The position numbers and the translations under genes are program-made. The notes beneath the pieces are model-generated. The model did not search any database. It was not told where the DNA came from and saw only the letters and a list, made by a program, of their open reading frames with translations. A stretch of 64,000 nt of DNA from Pseudomonadota bacterium (GTDB taxonomy: Bacteria; Pseudomonadota; Alphaproteobacteria; Rhizobiales; MH13). The stretch is taken from contig JBCCPK010000002.1 of assembly GCA_039024915.1 (NCBI GenBank), forward strand, positions 124,001 through 188,000. The letters run 5' to 3'. Of this stretch, positions 1 through 8,788 are shown in pieces; the first letter of the stretch is position 1; every line of letters starts with the position of its first letter.

Positions 1-248
1 AAGTTGCGGCCACCTGAGTAGCTTTCGCCTTCCCCGTCTGCGTCGGGCCAATTGTAGGTGAGCTCGACCATGGGCGCCTTGTTGGCTCGTGCCGCTTCTT
101 CGTCTTCGGGCGCAGCGAGAAAAACCAGCGTGAACCGGCCGCCTTCAGATTCACGACGACGTATCTCGACCATGCCCAACAGGTTGCAGTAGAAGTTGAG
201 GCTGGCTTCCAAGTCCTCTACCCGGACCATTGTGTGCAGGTAACGCAT
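1..248 (-). CDS. gloA: Lactoylglutathione lyase (glyoxalase I), partial
   Basis: This is the N-terminal part (about 82 residues) of a VOC-superfamily protein; the C-terminus lies beyond the left edge. It begins MRYLHTMVRVEDLEASLNFY, the standard start of glyoxalase I, and keeps FTLVFLAAP and VELTYNW, where the Glu of the second motif is a metal ligand in the family. Glyoxalase I isomerises the hemithioacetal of methylglyoxal and glutathione to S-lactoylglutathione in the cytosol. I chose the ATG at 248 because a GGAG lies 9 bases upstream; another ATG at 254 is too close to it. The gene is divergent from the cNMP/TrxR fusion. Confidence 0.85.
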   Translation of the reverse strand, partial: MRYLHTMVRVEDLEASLNFYCNLLGMVEIRRRESEGGRFTLVFLAAPEDEEAARANKAPMVELTYNWPDADGEGESYSGGRN

Positions 249-333
249 TGTCATTCACTCCGCTTTGGTTGGTCGACACCGACTTAGAGCACACCGGTTG
301 CCCGACCAAGACCCCTCATTCAAGGCATTTTTC

Positions 334-1980
334 ATGCTCGAAACCGCAGTCACCCCCCGCACGTCGCAAACCAAGACCCAGCTTGAGAAGGCGGCCTACC
401 CGGTCCTGACCGATTCCCAACTGGCGCGGCTCGAAGGAGCGGGACGACGGGAGAACCTACCCAAAGGCCATGTGCTTTGGGAGGTGGGAGCGGACAGCTA
501 TGACTGTTTCCATGTCCTGAGCGGATCAGTTGACATCATCGATCGCACCGACGGGCACACGGTTGTAAAACTTCAGGCCCCAAACCTGATCGGAGAACTT
601 GGCCTCCTGATGGGTCAGCGAACGTTTTTTGCAGGCGTGGTCGGTGAAGATGCCGACATGATCATCGTCCCCAACGCCAAACTGCGAGAACTGATCGCCA
701 CCGATCCGGAATTAAGCGATATCATCGTCACCGCCTTTGCTGCCCGGCGCAGACTGATCCTCGAATGGGGCGAAGGTCGCCTGACCATCATCGGTGACCC
801 AAAAAATCGTAAGACCCTGGAACTCCTGCAATTTGCCACCCGCTCACTTGTCCCCCATCGCTTCGTTGATACCGGCGAACCGGGCTGGCGTGACCGGGTG
901 GAGCACACGTGCAGCTTACCCGATGGCCAGTGTCTTGCGCTGATCGGCAAAGACGAGGTTTTGGTCGACCCGGAAACGCGCGAGGTTTCGGCTGCACTTG
1001 GCCTCGATCTCGAAGCGAAAGCCGACAAGGTGTTCGACGTACTTGTCGTCGGAGCGGGACCTGCCGGCCTCGCCGCGTCGGTTTACAGCGCGTCCGAAGG
1101 GCTCGATGTGATCACCATCGAAGACACCGCAATTGGTGGGCAAGCCGGAACGTCGAGCCGCATCGAGAACTATCTGGGGTTTCCCAGAGGCGTTTCAGGG
1201 GCGGAGCTGGCATACCTTGGTGAAGTTCAGGCTGTGAAATTCGGGGCCCGCTTCACGGTCCCTCGGCGGGCATCTCGGCTCGTGCGAAAGTCCGATCACT
1301 TCGCGGTGGAGCTGGACGATGACAGCTGCATCCGTGCCCGTGCGCTCATCCTTGCAAACGGTGTGCAGTATCGCCGTTTGCCGCTGGAAAACCTTGAAGC
1401 ACTTGAAGGCCACGGCGTTTACTACGCTGCAACAGAGCTTGAGGCGCGCTTCTGCAAGAACACGGAAGCAGTCATTATCGGTGGGGGAAACTCGGCCGGG
1501 CAGGCCGCCATGTTCCTGTCGCGCCACGCCAAACACGTTCATCTCGTTGTGCGTCGCGATGGCCTTTCGGAAACCATGTCATCTTACCTGACGAGCCGCA
1601 TTCATAGTGACCCGTCGATCACGCTGCACACACTCAGCGAAGTCACGGCGCTGGCGGGGAGCGAACGGCTGGAAGGTCTGACGCTGACAAACCGCCAGAC
1701 TGGAACGCAGACCAACATCGCAACAACAGCTCTTTTCATCATGATCGGTGCTGCACCGAACACCGAATGGCTGTCAGGTCAGATCGAGTTGGACGAAAAG
1801 GGATTTGTGAAAACCGGCCAAAGTGTCGGACTTCATACGCGTGGATACGCCACATCATTGCCGGGGGTGTTCGCAGTCGGTGACATCCGTTCAGGCTCGG
1901 TCAAGCGCGTGGCGTCCGCTGTTGGCGAAGGATCGGTCGTGGTTTCAGCGGTGCATGGCTATCTTGCCGATCCGACTTAA
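334..1980 (+). CDS. cNMP-binding domain fused to a thioredoxin-reductase-like FAD oxidoreductase
   Basis: The N-terminal part (about residues 30-140) is a Crp-type cyclic-nucleotide-binding fold (GHVLWEVGADSYDCFHVLSG, LIGELGLLMGQRTFF). The C-terminal part is a TrxR-like flavoprotein with the FAD motif GAGPAGLAAS, GGQAGTSSRIENYLGFP, a second dinucleotide motif GGGNSAGQAA, and the closing FAD motif GVFAVGDIRSGSVKR. The TrxR active site CxxC is absent: the corresponding segment reads YYAATELEARFC, so it is not a classical thioredoxin reductase. In known relatives this architecture is annotated as a stress- or redox-linked oxidoreductase of unknown substrate. An in-frame start at 265 exists; the ATG at 334 fits the domain boundaries better. 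The following RidA gene is convergent. Confidence 0.85.
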   Translation: MLETAVTPRTSQTKTQLEKAAYPVLTDSQLARLEGAGRRENLPKGHVLWEVGADSYDCFHVLSGSVDIIDRTDGHTVVKLQAPNLIGELGLLMGQRTFFAGVVGEDADMIIVPNAKLRELIATDPELSDIIVTAFAARRRLILEWGEGRLTIIGDPKNRKTLELLQFATRSLVPHRFVDTGEPGWRDRVEHTCSLPDGQCLALIGKDEVLVDPETREVSAALGLDLEAKADKVFDVLVVGAGPAGLAASVYSASEGLDVITIEDTAIGGQAGTSSRIENYLGFPRGVSGAELAYLGEVQAVKFGARFTVPRRASRLVRKSDHFAVELDDDSCIRARALILANGVQYRRLPLENLEALEGHGVYYAATELEARFCKNTEAVIIGGGNSAGQAAMFLSRHAKHVHLVVRRDGLSETMSSYLTSRIHSDPSITLHTLSEVTALAGSERLEGLTLTNRQTGTQTNIATTALFIMIGAAPNTEWLSGQIELDEKGFVKTGQSVGLHTRGYATSLPGVFAVGDIRSGSVKRVASAVGEGSVVVSAVHGYLADPT

Positions 1981-2378
1981 TCGGCAGCGGGGCCGATCGC
2001 AGATGCCTCAATCTCGACGAGGAATTCGGGGCGCGTAAAGCCCGACACGATGATCAAGGTCGACGCGGGAAGCCTGGGAACGTCGGCAAGCCAAGTATCG
2101 CGAGCCTTCATGTAGCCTGCCATGTGCTCGCGCGCCGTAACGTACGCGCCCAGGTGGAACACATGGTCTCTGCTCAAGCCGCCGTCTGTGAGGATGGCAT
2201 CAAGGCTTTCGAACACCAACACAGCTTGATCGTATGCGGATTCGGGAACCGAGCCATCTTTTGCCACCGGCAACTGACCTGAGGTCCGGACCAACGTCTG
2301 ACCGGAAGGAATCGCTACCCCATGAGCGTAGCGGGCAAGCGGAGGAGCCAGACTGTCAGGTAATAAAGAACGAAACAC
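1977..2378 (-). CDS. RidA family protein
   Basis: A RidA/YjgF-family protein of about 133 residues: VFRSLLPDSLAPPLARYAHG, LVRTSGQLPVAKDGSVPE, HLGAYVTAREHMAGYMKARDTW, and the C-terminal STLIIVSGFTRPEFLVEIEASA. Family members are small trimeric deaminases acting on enamine/imine intermediates; some (RutC) belong to pyrimidine catabolism. I use the GTG at 2378 because the homologous region starts there and the length is then normal; the frame stays open upstream, with an ATG at 2429. The stop overlaps the 3' end of the upstream flavoprotein gene by 4 bases (convergent). It is divergent from the 2.6-11.2 kb catabolic operon, whose deaminase-type steps could make RidA substrates. Confidence 0.8.
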   Translation of the reverse strand: MFRSLLPDSLAPPLARYAHGVAIPSGQTLVRTSGQLPVAKDGSVPESAYDQAVLVFESLDAILTDGGLSRDHVFHLGAYVTAREHMAGYMKARDTWLADVPRLPASTLIIVSGFTRPEFLVEIEASAIGPAAD

Positions 2379-2642
2379 GGTACGTGCATTCCTATATTTG
2401 AGGTCCGAAACTGCCCACGGCACAGGCATGCGATGCACCCATATGCACAGGTTGAATGCACAGCCCGAAGACGCCTCGAATTTAGGCGTTTTCACATTGA
2501 CATCGCAAGGCGCACCTCGCCAAACTATAGGGGTATAGCTGTTTGCCGCCATGGCGGATTGGCAAGGATGTTGCAGCGCCACCAAGACCGTAGGCCAAAT
2601 CTGGCACCTTGGCGCAAAACAAGCCCAAACTCGGAGTTTGAA
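2379..2642. promoter_or_regulatory. Divergent intergenic region between ridA-like gene and catabolic ABC operon
   Basis: About 260 bases separate the two divergent genes, enough for two promoters and an operator. Two dyads are visible: ACGCCT-N7-AGGCGT at 2471-2489, and the perfect 12-base palindrome CCGCCATGGCGG at 2546-2557, just after two TATAG stretches (2526-2539). A TTGACA is at 2497-2502 but the spacing to the TATAG sequences is too long for a standard sigma-70 promoter. No regulator gene lies next to the operon. Either dyad could be an operator; this is inference. Confidence 0.35.
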
Positions 2643-3668
2643 ATGACCGTAATGACCTTTTCTTTTGCCAACCAGAGCCGCCGCGCCGCGCTTCTGGCAG
2701 CCACTGGCGTATGTGTGGCGTTGGCAGCGCCCGCTTTCGCGCAGGACTTGCGGCCCATCACCTTCGGCACCAATTGGCTCGCACAGGCCGAGCATGGCGG
2801 CTTCTACCAATCGGTTGCCGATGGAACCTACGCCGAGGAATGCGGCCTCGACGTCACGATCGTCACCGGCGGTCCACAGGTGAACAACACGGCGCTTCTG
2901 CTTGCCGGTCGCATCGATTTTTATATGGGCGACCACCTTGGGGCGATCTTCGCAATCGAGGAGGACCTACCGCTGGTCAACGTGGCCTCAAGCTTCCAGA
3001 AAGACCCTCAGGTGTTGATGACGCACCCAGGCCGGGTTGCAGATTTCGCAAGCATGAGCGAACTGACGATGATCGTGCAGGACAACGCGACCTATTATGA
3101 GTGGATGAAGGCCGCTTACGAGTTCAACGACCAGCAACGCGAGACCTACACGTTCAACTCCGCACCGTTCATTGTAAACGAAGACGCCGCTCAGCAAGGA
3201 TATCTGTCCTCCGAGCCCTTCTCCATCGAGCGCGAAACCGGCTGGGCGCCGGACGTCTACTTGATTGCCGACGCCGGCTACACCGCCTACTCGACCACGA
3301 TTCAGACCTTGGCCTCGACTATCGACGAAGACCCTGAGCTCGTCCAATGCTTCGTCGATGCGTCGATCAAGGGCTGGTACAACTACCTGTACAACGACAA
3401 CGCCGCCGCCGACGAGATGATCAAGGCGGACAATCCCGAAATGACGCAGGAAGCCATTGATTACGCGATCGAAGTCATGCTCGCGCAAGGCATCGTTGAT
3501 TCCGGGGACGCGCTGGAGCTAGGGATCGGAGCCATGACCGACGAGCGCATGCAGGACTTCTACAATAAGATGGTTGAAGCGGGCGTGGTGACGGCCGGCC
3601 TTGATATCTCACCCTCTTACACCCTGGATTTTGTGAATAACGGCGTCGGGATGGACCTCAAGCCCTGA
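2643..3668 (+). CDS. ABC transporter substrate-binding protein, NMT1/THI5-like (importer A)
   Basis: A periplasmic binding protein of 341 residues with a Sec signal peptide (SRRAALLAATGVCVALAAPAFAQ, cleavage before DLRPITF). The mature part has the NMT1/THI5 layout: ITFGTNWLAQAEHGGFYQ, then GRIDFYMGD, and repeated acidic loops. Relatives bind pyrimidines, riboflavin or other small heterocycles and deliver them to the membrane permease. I chose the ATG at 2643 because it gives a clean signal peptide; the frame is open further upstream to 2433. It heads the operon that continues with ATPase, permease and catabolic enzymes, so its ligand is probably the substrate of those enzymes. Confidence 0.85.
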   Translation: MTVMTFSFANQSRRAALLAATGVCVALAAPAFAQDLRPITFGTNWLAQAEHGGFYQSVADGTYAEECGLDVTIVTGGPQVNNTALLLAGRIDFYMGDHLGAIFAIEEDLPLVNVASSFQKDPQVLMTHPGRVADFASMSELTMIVQDNATYYEWMKAAYEFNDQQRETYTFNSAPFIVNEDAAQQGYLSSEPFSIERETGWAPDVYLIADAGYTAYSTTIQTLASTIDEDPELVQCFVDASIKGWYNYLYNDNAAADEMIKADNPEMTQEAIDYAIEVMLAQGIVDSGDALELGIGAMTDERMQDFYNKMVEAGVVTAGLDISPSYTLDFVNNGVGMDLKP

Positions 3669-3688
3669 TCGCCACCAAGCAAAGACCC

Positions 3689-3714
3689 GCTCGGCGTCGC
3701 CTGCGGCGCCGAGC
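3689..3714 (+). other. Intercistronic stem-loop between binding-protein and ATPase genes
   Basis: Arms GCTCGGCG (3689-3696) and CGCCGAGC (3707-3714) pair perfectly over 8 bases. No T-run follows, so it is more likely a processing or mRNA-stabilising hairpin, or a weak attenuator, than a full terminator. Similar hairpins follow the binding-protein gene in the other binding-protein-first operons of this window. Confidence 0.55.
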
Positions 3715-3754
3715 GCCTCCCCGGTACCCAGCTTCAGGTGGACCTGCTGCATCA

Positions 3755-4576
3755 ATGAATGTCGCTTCCCAACCCTCGACCACCAACGCAACGGCGCTTG
3801 CGATGGCTGATCGCGAAACGGTTTTGCGCATGCGCAGTATCGACAAAACGTTCAGGGGTGGCGTTGTTGCCTTGAATGAGATGAACCTTGACATTCGCAA
3901 GGGCGATTTTCTCTCACTTCTCGGTCCGTCCGGTTGCGGTAAATCGACAGCGTTGCGGCTCATCGCCGGACTTATGCGCCCAACCTCAGGGCGGATCGAA
4001 TGGGAAGGTGGTGGCGGCAAGGACGATCTAGGCGTCGTTTTTCAAGAGCCGACATTGATGCCCTGGGCGACGGTTGAAAGAAATGTCTGGTTGCCCTTCC
4101 GCCTGCGCGGTCAAAGCCTTTCAGCGTCTCGTGATCGGATTTATGAGGCTTTGTCTCTCGTTGGGCTTGAAAATTTCGGCGAAAGCTACCCTCGAGAGCT
4201 ATCAGGCGGCATGAAAATGCGCGTCTCAATTGCCCGGGCTCTCGTCACCAATCCACGCATCATTCTGATGGACGAGCCATTCGCCGCACTCGACGAGATC
4301 ACGCGTCAGAAGCTGAACGACGATCTTTTGAACCTTAAGGCGAAAACCGATGCGACCGTCGTGTTCGTGACGCACTCGGTCTTCGAAAGCGTTTTTCTCT
4401 CAGACCGCATCATCGTGATGGCGGCTCGACCGGGGCGCGTCGTCAAGGAGATAACTGTCCCCGAGCCCTACCCGCGTGGGATCGAATGGCGGACGTCACC
4501 CAACTACGCGCACATTGCCCGGGAAACCTCCGATACGCTCCTGGGGACCCTTGCACCTGGAACGGAGATCCATTGA
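3755..4576 (+). CDS. ABC transporter ATP-binding protein (importer A)
   Basis: A nitrate/sulfonate/taurine-class ATPase of 273 residues. Walker A is GPSGCGKST, the signature is LSGGMKMRVSIARAL, Walker B is IILMDEPFAALDE, and the switch His is in VTHSVFES. The Q-loop reads VVFQEPTLMPW, typical of the SsuB/NrtD/ThiZ group. It powers import through the adjacent permease. It lies 86 bases after the binding-protein gene and 3 bases before the permease. The first 25 residues are poorly conserved, so the in-frame ATG at 3803 is an alternative start. Confidence 0.9.
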   Translation: MNVASQPSTTNATALAMADRETVLRMRSIDKTFRGGVVALNEMNLDIRKGDFLSLLGPSGCGKSTALRLIAGLMRPTSGRIEWEGGGGKDDLGVVFQEPTLMPWATVERNVWLPFRLRGQSLSASRDRIYEALSLVGLENFGESYPRELSGGMKMRVSIARALVTNPRIILMDEPFAALDEITRQKLNDDLLNLKAKTDATVVFVTHSVFESVFLSDRIIVMAARPGRVVKEITVPEPYPRGIEWRTSPNYAHIARETSDTLLGTLAPGTEIH

Positions 4577-4579
4577 ACA

Positions 4580-5455
4580 ATGGCCGTCATCGATAGCTCC
4601 CCATCCTCCCCTCCTGAAGGCACGACGACCGCGGTCGACCTGGAAGAGGAGCAGATCGCGCGGCGCAAGCGAACCGAGGAGATCGGCAAGTGGGCTTTGC
4701 CTTTGATCGTGATGGCGGCAGCGATCTGGTTCTGGGACCGTATCGTGGTCTGGAACGATATTCCCCACTTCATCCTCCCCCGTCCGGGCCTTGTGCTTGA
4801 GACTTTGTGGGCTGACCGGGCGATGCTGTTCGAGAGCTTATGGGTGACCGTGAAGATCACGGCACTCGCATTGCTCGTGGCGGTCGTCGGCGGAGTCGGG
4901 CTCGCTGTACTGTTTGCTCAGAGCAAATTCGCTGAGATGTCGTTCTCGCCCTTTGCGGTAATCTTACAGGTCACACCGATCGTTGCCATCGCCCCGCTGA
5001 TCTTCATCTACATTGAAAGCAAGCTGGTCGGTCTTTTGCTGTGTGCCTGGATCGTCGCGTTTTTCCCGATCTTGGCGAACACGACCCTTGGCTTGAACTC
5101 CGCCGACCATAATCTGCGCGATCTGTTTCGAATTTATCGCGCCAGCCGGTGGCAAAGACTGATTCATCTTCAGCTTCCCTCCGCCTTACCTTTTTTTCTG
5201 GGCGGCTTGAAGATTGCGGGCGGTTTGGCGCTTATTGGCGCAGTGGTCGCGGAATACGTTGCCGGTAGCGGCGGTATCGACTCTGGCCTTGCCTTCCGAA
5301 TTCTTGAAGCTGGCTACAGGCTGAACATTCCGCGCATGTTTGCTGCGCTTATCCTGATCGCTGCAACCGGGGTCGTCATTTACGCGTTGACGTCGCTGAC
5401 CAGCTATCTTTTGCTGCGCAAATGGCACGAAAGTGCCCTAAAGCGGGAGCAATGA
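4580..5455 (+). CDS. ABC transporter permease (importer A)
   Basis: A 291-residue inner-membrane permease of the BPD_transp_1 / SsuC type. It has an N-terminal TM (WALPLIVMAAAIWFW), the motif ILPRPGLVLETLW, then five or six TM segments and the cytoplasmic coupling loop around LFRIYRASRWQRLIHLQLPSALPFFLGGLKIAGG. It forms the channel of importer A. Its stop TGA (5453-5455) directly abuts the GTG of the deaminase-like gene at 5456, so translational coupling of transport and catabolism is likely. Confidence 0.9.
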   Translation: MAVIDSSPSSPPEGTTTAVDLEEEQIARRKRTEEIGKWALPLIVMAAAIWFWDRIVVWNDIPHFILPRPGLVLETLWADRAMLFESLWVTVKITALALLVAVVGGVGLAVLFAQSKFAEMSFSPFAVILQVTPIVAIAPLIFIYIESKLVGLLLCAWIVAFFPILANTTLGLNSADHNLRDLFRIYRASRWQRLIHLQLPSALPFFLGGLKIAGGLALIGAVVAEYVAGSGGIDSGLAFRILEAGYRLNIPRMFAALILIAATGVVIYALTSLTSYLLLRKWHESALKREQ

Positions 5456-6733
5456 GTGCAACGGCCTTTTTCAATACCCACCGGCCCCATCACACTCGAC
5501 AACCTTGCCATACCCGGTCCTCTTGTCGGTTCCTCTGAAGCCCTAGTCACGCGGTCGGTCACGATCGCTGATGGGCGCTTTCGTCGTGAACCGGCGCCCG
5601 ACCGCATTGATGCAGGCGGGAGGATCGGCCTGCCAGCCCTCATCGATATGCATACGCACCTCGACAAGGGGCACATCTGGCCACGGCAACCAAACCCCGA
5701 TGGGTCCTTCGATGGCGCCCTTGCGGCTGTCGGTGCCGATCGTGAGGCACATTGGTCTGCGGATGATGTGCGGGCACGCATGCAGTTTGCGCTCGAGTGC
5801 GCCTACGCTTACGGGACGAAGGCGATCCGTACCCATATCGATAGTATCGGCAAGCAAACCGATATTTCGTTCGGCGTGTTCCAAGAACTGCGGGAGGTCT
5901 GGCGCGGGAAGATCGATTTACAGGCTGTGTGCCTGGTCGGAAGCGAACACATTGAGCCCGATGGCGATGGGACCTTTGCGCACGTCGCAAACGTTACACA
6001 GGAGGCCGGCGGTGTGCTCGGTTATGTACCGACGCCGCTGCCAGACATTGACGCGCGGATTGCAAATTTTTTCCGAATTGCCGCAGCACGCGGGATGAAC
6101 GCTGACCTGCACGTCGACGAGACCGGCGATCCGTCGGTCAACACTCTGAAAACCATCGCACAGACAGTGATCGACAGTGGTTTCGAAGGAACGGTCGTTT
6201 GCGGCCACTGTTGTTCGCTTGCGGTCATGGATGATGACGAAGCCGACCGGACGATGGATCTCGTTGCACAGGCAGGCATCAACATCGTTTCGCTGCCGAT
6301 GTGCAATCTCTACCTGCAGGATCGCGGAGACGGAACGCGCACCCCCCGCTGGCGCGGCGTAACGCTTGTCCACGAACTCAAAGCGCGCGGTGTGAACGTC
6401 GCGTTTGCTTCCGACAACACGCGTGATCCTTTCTACGCTTTCGGCGATCTCGACATGGTCGAAGTGATGCGGGAGGCGACGCGGATTGCCCATCTCGATC
6501 ATACCACGAACGATTGGGTCCGCAGCTTCACGACGACCCCCGCACAGGTTTGCGGCTTCGATTACGCGCCATTCGAAGCAGGAACACCGGCCGATTTCGT
6601 AGTCGTTTCAGCGCGTAGCTGGAACGAGTTCTTTTCCCGTCCACAAGCACACAGAGCCGTCATTCGAGACGGTGTTGCGCTGGACCTTTCGCCGCCAAGC
6701 TATGCGGCGCTTGACACCTTGATGGAGCATTAG
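5456..6733 (+). CDS. CodA-like amidohydrolase (cytosine/isoguanine deaminase family)
   Basis: A metal-dependent deaminase of 425 residues. Metal-binding and catalytic motifs are visible in order: HTHLDKGHIW (about residue 64), HVDETGDPS (about residue 220), GHCCSL (about residue 247) and ASDNTRDPF (about residue 320). This matches the CodA branch of the amidohydrolase superfamily, which deaminates cytosine, isoguanine, creatinine or related cyclic ureides and triazines. The start is GTG at 5456, immediately after the permease stop; the overlapping ATG at 5452 is out of frame. The exact substrate cannot be read from the sequence, but a nitrogen heterocycle imported by importer A is likely. Confidence 0.82.
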   Translation: MQRPFSIPTGPITLDNLAIPGPLVGSSEALVTRSVTIADGRFRREPAPDRIDAGGRIGLPALIDMHTHLDKGHIWPRQPNPDGSFDGALAAVGADREAHWSADDVRARMQFALECAYAYGTKAIRTHIDSIGKQTDISFGVFQELREVWRGKIDLQAVCLVGSEHIEPDGDGTFAHVANVTQEAGGVLGYVPTPLPDIDARIANFFRIAAARGMNADLHVDETGDPSVNTLKTIAQTVIDSGFEGTVVCGHCCSLAVMDDDEADRTMDLVAQAGINIVSLPMCNLYLQDRGDGTRTPRWRGVTLVHELKARGVNVAFASDNTRDPFYAFGDLDMVEVMREATRIAHLDHTTNDWVRSFTTTPAQVCGFDYAPFEAGTPADFVVVSARSWNEFFSRPQAHRAVIRDGVALDLSPPSYAALDTLMEH

Positions 6734-8146
6734 ATGAACCCCAACAGTGCAGCCGTGCGCGAAGCGCTCGCCCACATGGACATCGACGACAATCCAGCCA
6801 CGCTGAAACAGAAAAGCCGCGATTTCTTCTGGTACTCGCCGGTTCTCAAGGCGCGCATGGACCACTTGGTGGCGGATTTCGTGGTGTCGCCACGATCCGA
6901 GGAAGAAGTGATCGAGGTTTTACGCGCCTGTTTCAAGCACGACGTACCAGTGACCACGCGCGGTGCCGGAACAGGCAATTACGGTCAAGCCATGCCGATG
7001 CGCGGCGGCATCATCATGCACATGAAAAACATGACCAAGGTGAAGGAGATTCACCCCGGCCGCGTGATTGTCGAACCAGGAAAGGTGGTCAAAGACCTTG
7101 ATGCCGAAACGCGAGCACACTCAGGCCAGGAGCAGCGTATGACGCCATCCACCTACGGGACGGCAACGATCGGTGGCTTTATCGCTGGCGGGTCAGGCGG
7201 CATTGGTTCGTGCCGCTGGGGCGCGTTGCGCGACACTGGCAACATTCTGCGCATCCGTGTCGTAACGATGGAAGCGGAACCGCGCATCTTGGAGTTTACT
7301 GGCGACGACCTCGCCCGGGTGTCCCACGCCTACGGAACCAATGGCATCATCACCGAAGTCGAGATGCCACTCGCCCCAGCTTACGAGTGGGTAGAATTTG
7401 CGGTCGGATTCACCGATTTCATGGAGGGCACCCGTTTTGCGTACGATCTGGCACATCAGGACGGCATCCTGTGCAAGCTCATTACGCCCATCGAAGCGCC
7501 GATTCCCGCATCTTACTTCAAGCGGTTCCAGAAATACGTAACCCCCGAACAGTCGATGGTGATCGTGCTTGTCGCGCCCCATTCGCTCGACGGGTTTGAA
7601 GCGTTTATGAAAGCAAAAGGTGCTCCCGACGTGATCTACCGCTCGGATGCCTCGACCTTTGAACGGACACCCGGCCATCTCGCTGAATACACGTGGAACC
7701 ACACCACGTTGCGAGCGCTCCAAGTGAAGCCGTCCGTGACCTATCTTCAGGTCCGCTATGGCGGCGACGATCCCGTGGCGCAGGTGGCCCGCATCCGGGA
7801 AATCTTCGGCGCCGAAGTTCTCCAGCATCTCGAGGTGATGCGTGAAAACGGGCGCGTCATCTTCGCGGGCCTGCCCATTGTTGATTTCACCACCGAGGAG
7901 CGGCTTGATGAAATCGTGCGCATTCACGAAGACGAACAATGTCTGATTTTCAACCCGCACCGCTACACGCTTGAAGAGGGTGGGCGCCAGAAGACCGACG
8001 ATCGACAGCTCAAGTTCAAGAAAGAGGCTGATCCGAAGGGCCTTTTGAACCCGGGCAAGATGATTTCCTGGGATGACCCCGACTTCGCTTACGACCGCAT
8101 GTACGAGTACGCGGATATGAAGAAGCCTGACGATAAAGCGGCATAG
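6734..8146 (+). CDS. FAD-binding (PCMH-type) oxidoreductase
   Basis: A 470-residue flavoprotein with a PCMH/FAD_binding_4 domain over about residues 45-225: VTTRGAGTGNYGQAMPMRGG, ATIGGFIAGGSGGIGSCRWG, and AYGTNGIITEVEMPLAPAYEW. This resembles glycolate-oxidase or D-lactate-dehydrogenase type enzymes. The C-terminal half carries a substrate/cap region and no iron-sulfur motif. It starts immediately after the deaminase-like gene. It probably oxidises an intermediate of the pathway encoded here; the electron acceptor and substrate are unknown. Confidence 0.78.
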   Translation: MNPNSAAVREALAHMDIDDNPATLKQKSRDFFWYSPVLKARMDHLVADFVVSPRSEEEVIEVLRACFKHDVPVTTRGAGTGNYGQAMPMRGGIIMHMKNMTKVKEIHPGRVIVEPGKVVKDLDAETRAHSGQEQRMTPSTYGTATIGGFIAGGSGGIGSCRWGALRDTGNILRIRVVTMEAEPRILEFTGDDLARVSHAYGTNGIITEVEMPLAPAYEWVEFAVGFTDFMEGTRFAYDLAHQDGILCKLITPIEAPIPASYFKRFQKYVTPEQSMVIVLVAPHSLDGFEAFMKAKGAPDVIYRSDASTFERTPGHLAEYTWNHTTLRALQVKPSVTYLQVRYGGDDPVAQVARIREIFGAEVLQHLEVMRENGRVIFAGLPIVDFTTEERLDEIVRIHEDEQCLIFNPHRYTLEEGGRQKTDDRQLKFKKEADPKGLLNPGKMISWDDPDFAYDRMYEYADMKKPDDKAA

Positions 8147-8188
8147 CGATCAAGCTCGGGGGAGCCTGAAGGGGGAGCAAACGGCGCG

Positions 8189-8782
8189 ATGATGGGTCCG
8201 GACAAAACGGTCATGGTGCTGTTCGCGCACCCGGTGCCGGAGAGTTTTTCGGGTTCACTGAACCAAGCTGTGCTCAGCTCGCTGTCAAAAACCGCTTGGT
8301 CTGTCGACGACTGCGACCTGTACGCAGAGGGCTTCGAGCCTTTGTTATCGACGGATGAGCGTCGTGGTTATCACGATCTGCAAACCAATACGCGGCCCGT
8401 CCAACGCTATGTCGACCGGCTCCGCGCCGCCAGCGCGCTGGTGTTCGTCTATCCGGTCTGGAACTTCGGCTATCCCGCTATCCTCAAAGGGTTTTTCGAC
8501 CGAGTGTTTCTGCCCGGCGTGTCCTTCAAGATGGTCGATGGCAAGGTTGCCCCAAACCTCACGCACATCGAAAAGTTCGCCGTTGTGACGACTTATGGCG
8601 GTACGCGCGTCCGCGCTTTTCTTGCTGGCGACCCACCACGCAAACTGATGACGCGCGCTGTGCGCTACGCCACGGGCGGCGCGCCTATGGAATACTTCGC
8701 ACTTTACGACATGAACCGTGCCTCGCATGACAGGCGGGCATCGTTCTTGCAAAAAATCAGCAAAGAGATGGAGAGGTTCTGA
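8189..8782 (+). CDS. Flavodoxin-fold NAD(P)H dehydrogenase (quinone)
   Basis: A 197-residue protein of the NQO/MdaB (Flavodoxin_2) family: VMVLFAHPVPESFSGSLN, WSVDDCDLYAEGFEPLL, ALVFVYPVWNFGYPAILKGFFDRVFLPG and FAVVTTYGG. These motifs bind FMN or FAD and place the nicotinamide. Such enzymes do two-electron reduction of quinones or supply reduced flavin. An A/G-rich ribosome-binding site is at about 8170-8177. A paralog follows directly, and the pair may act as two subunits or as two reductases in the same catabolic pathway. Confidence 0.82.
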   Translation: MMGPDKTVMVLFAHPVPESFSGSLNQAVLSSLSKTAWSVDDCDLYAEGFEPLLSTDERRGYHDLQTNTRPVQRYVDRLRAASALVFVYPVWNFGYPAILKGFFDRVFLPGVSFKMVDGKVAPNLTHIEKFAVVTTYGGTRVRAFLAGDPPRKLMTRAVRYATGGAPMEYFALYDMNRASHDRRASFLQKISKEMERF

Positions 8783-8788
8783 CCCACG

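Noticed and set aside
2497-2531. TTGACA...TATAGG as a sigma-70 promoter of the importer A operon
   Set aside because: The spacing is 23 bases, too long for a standard promoter; kept only as part of the intergenic description.
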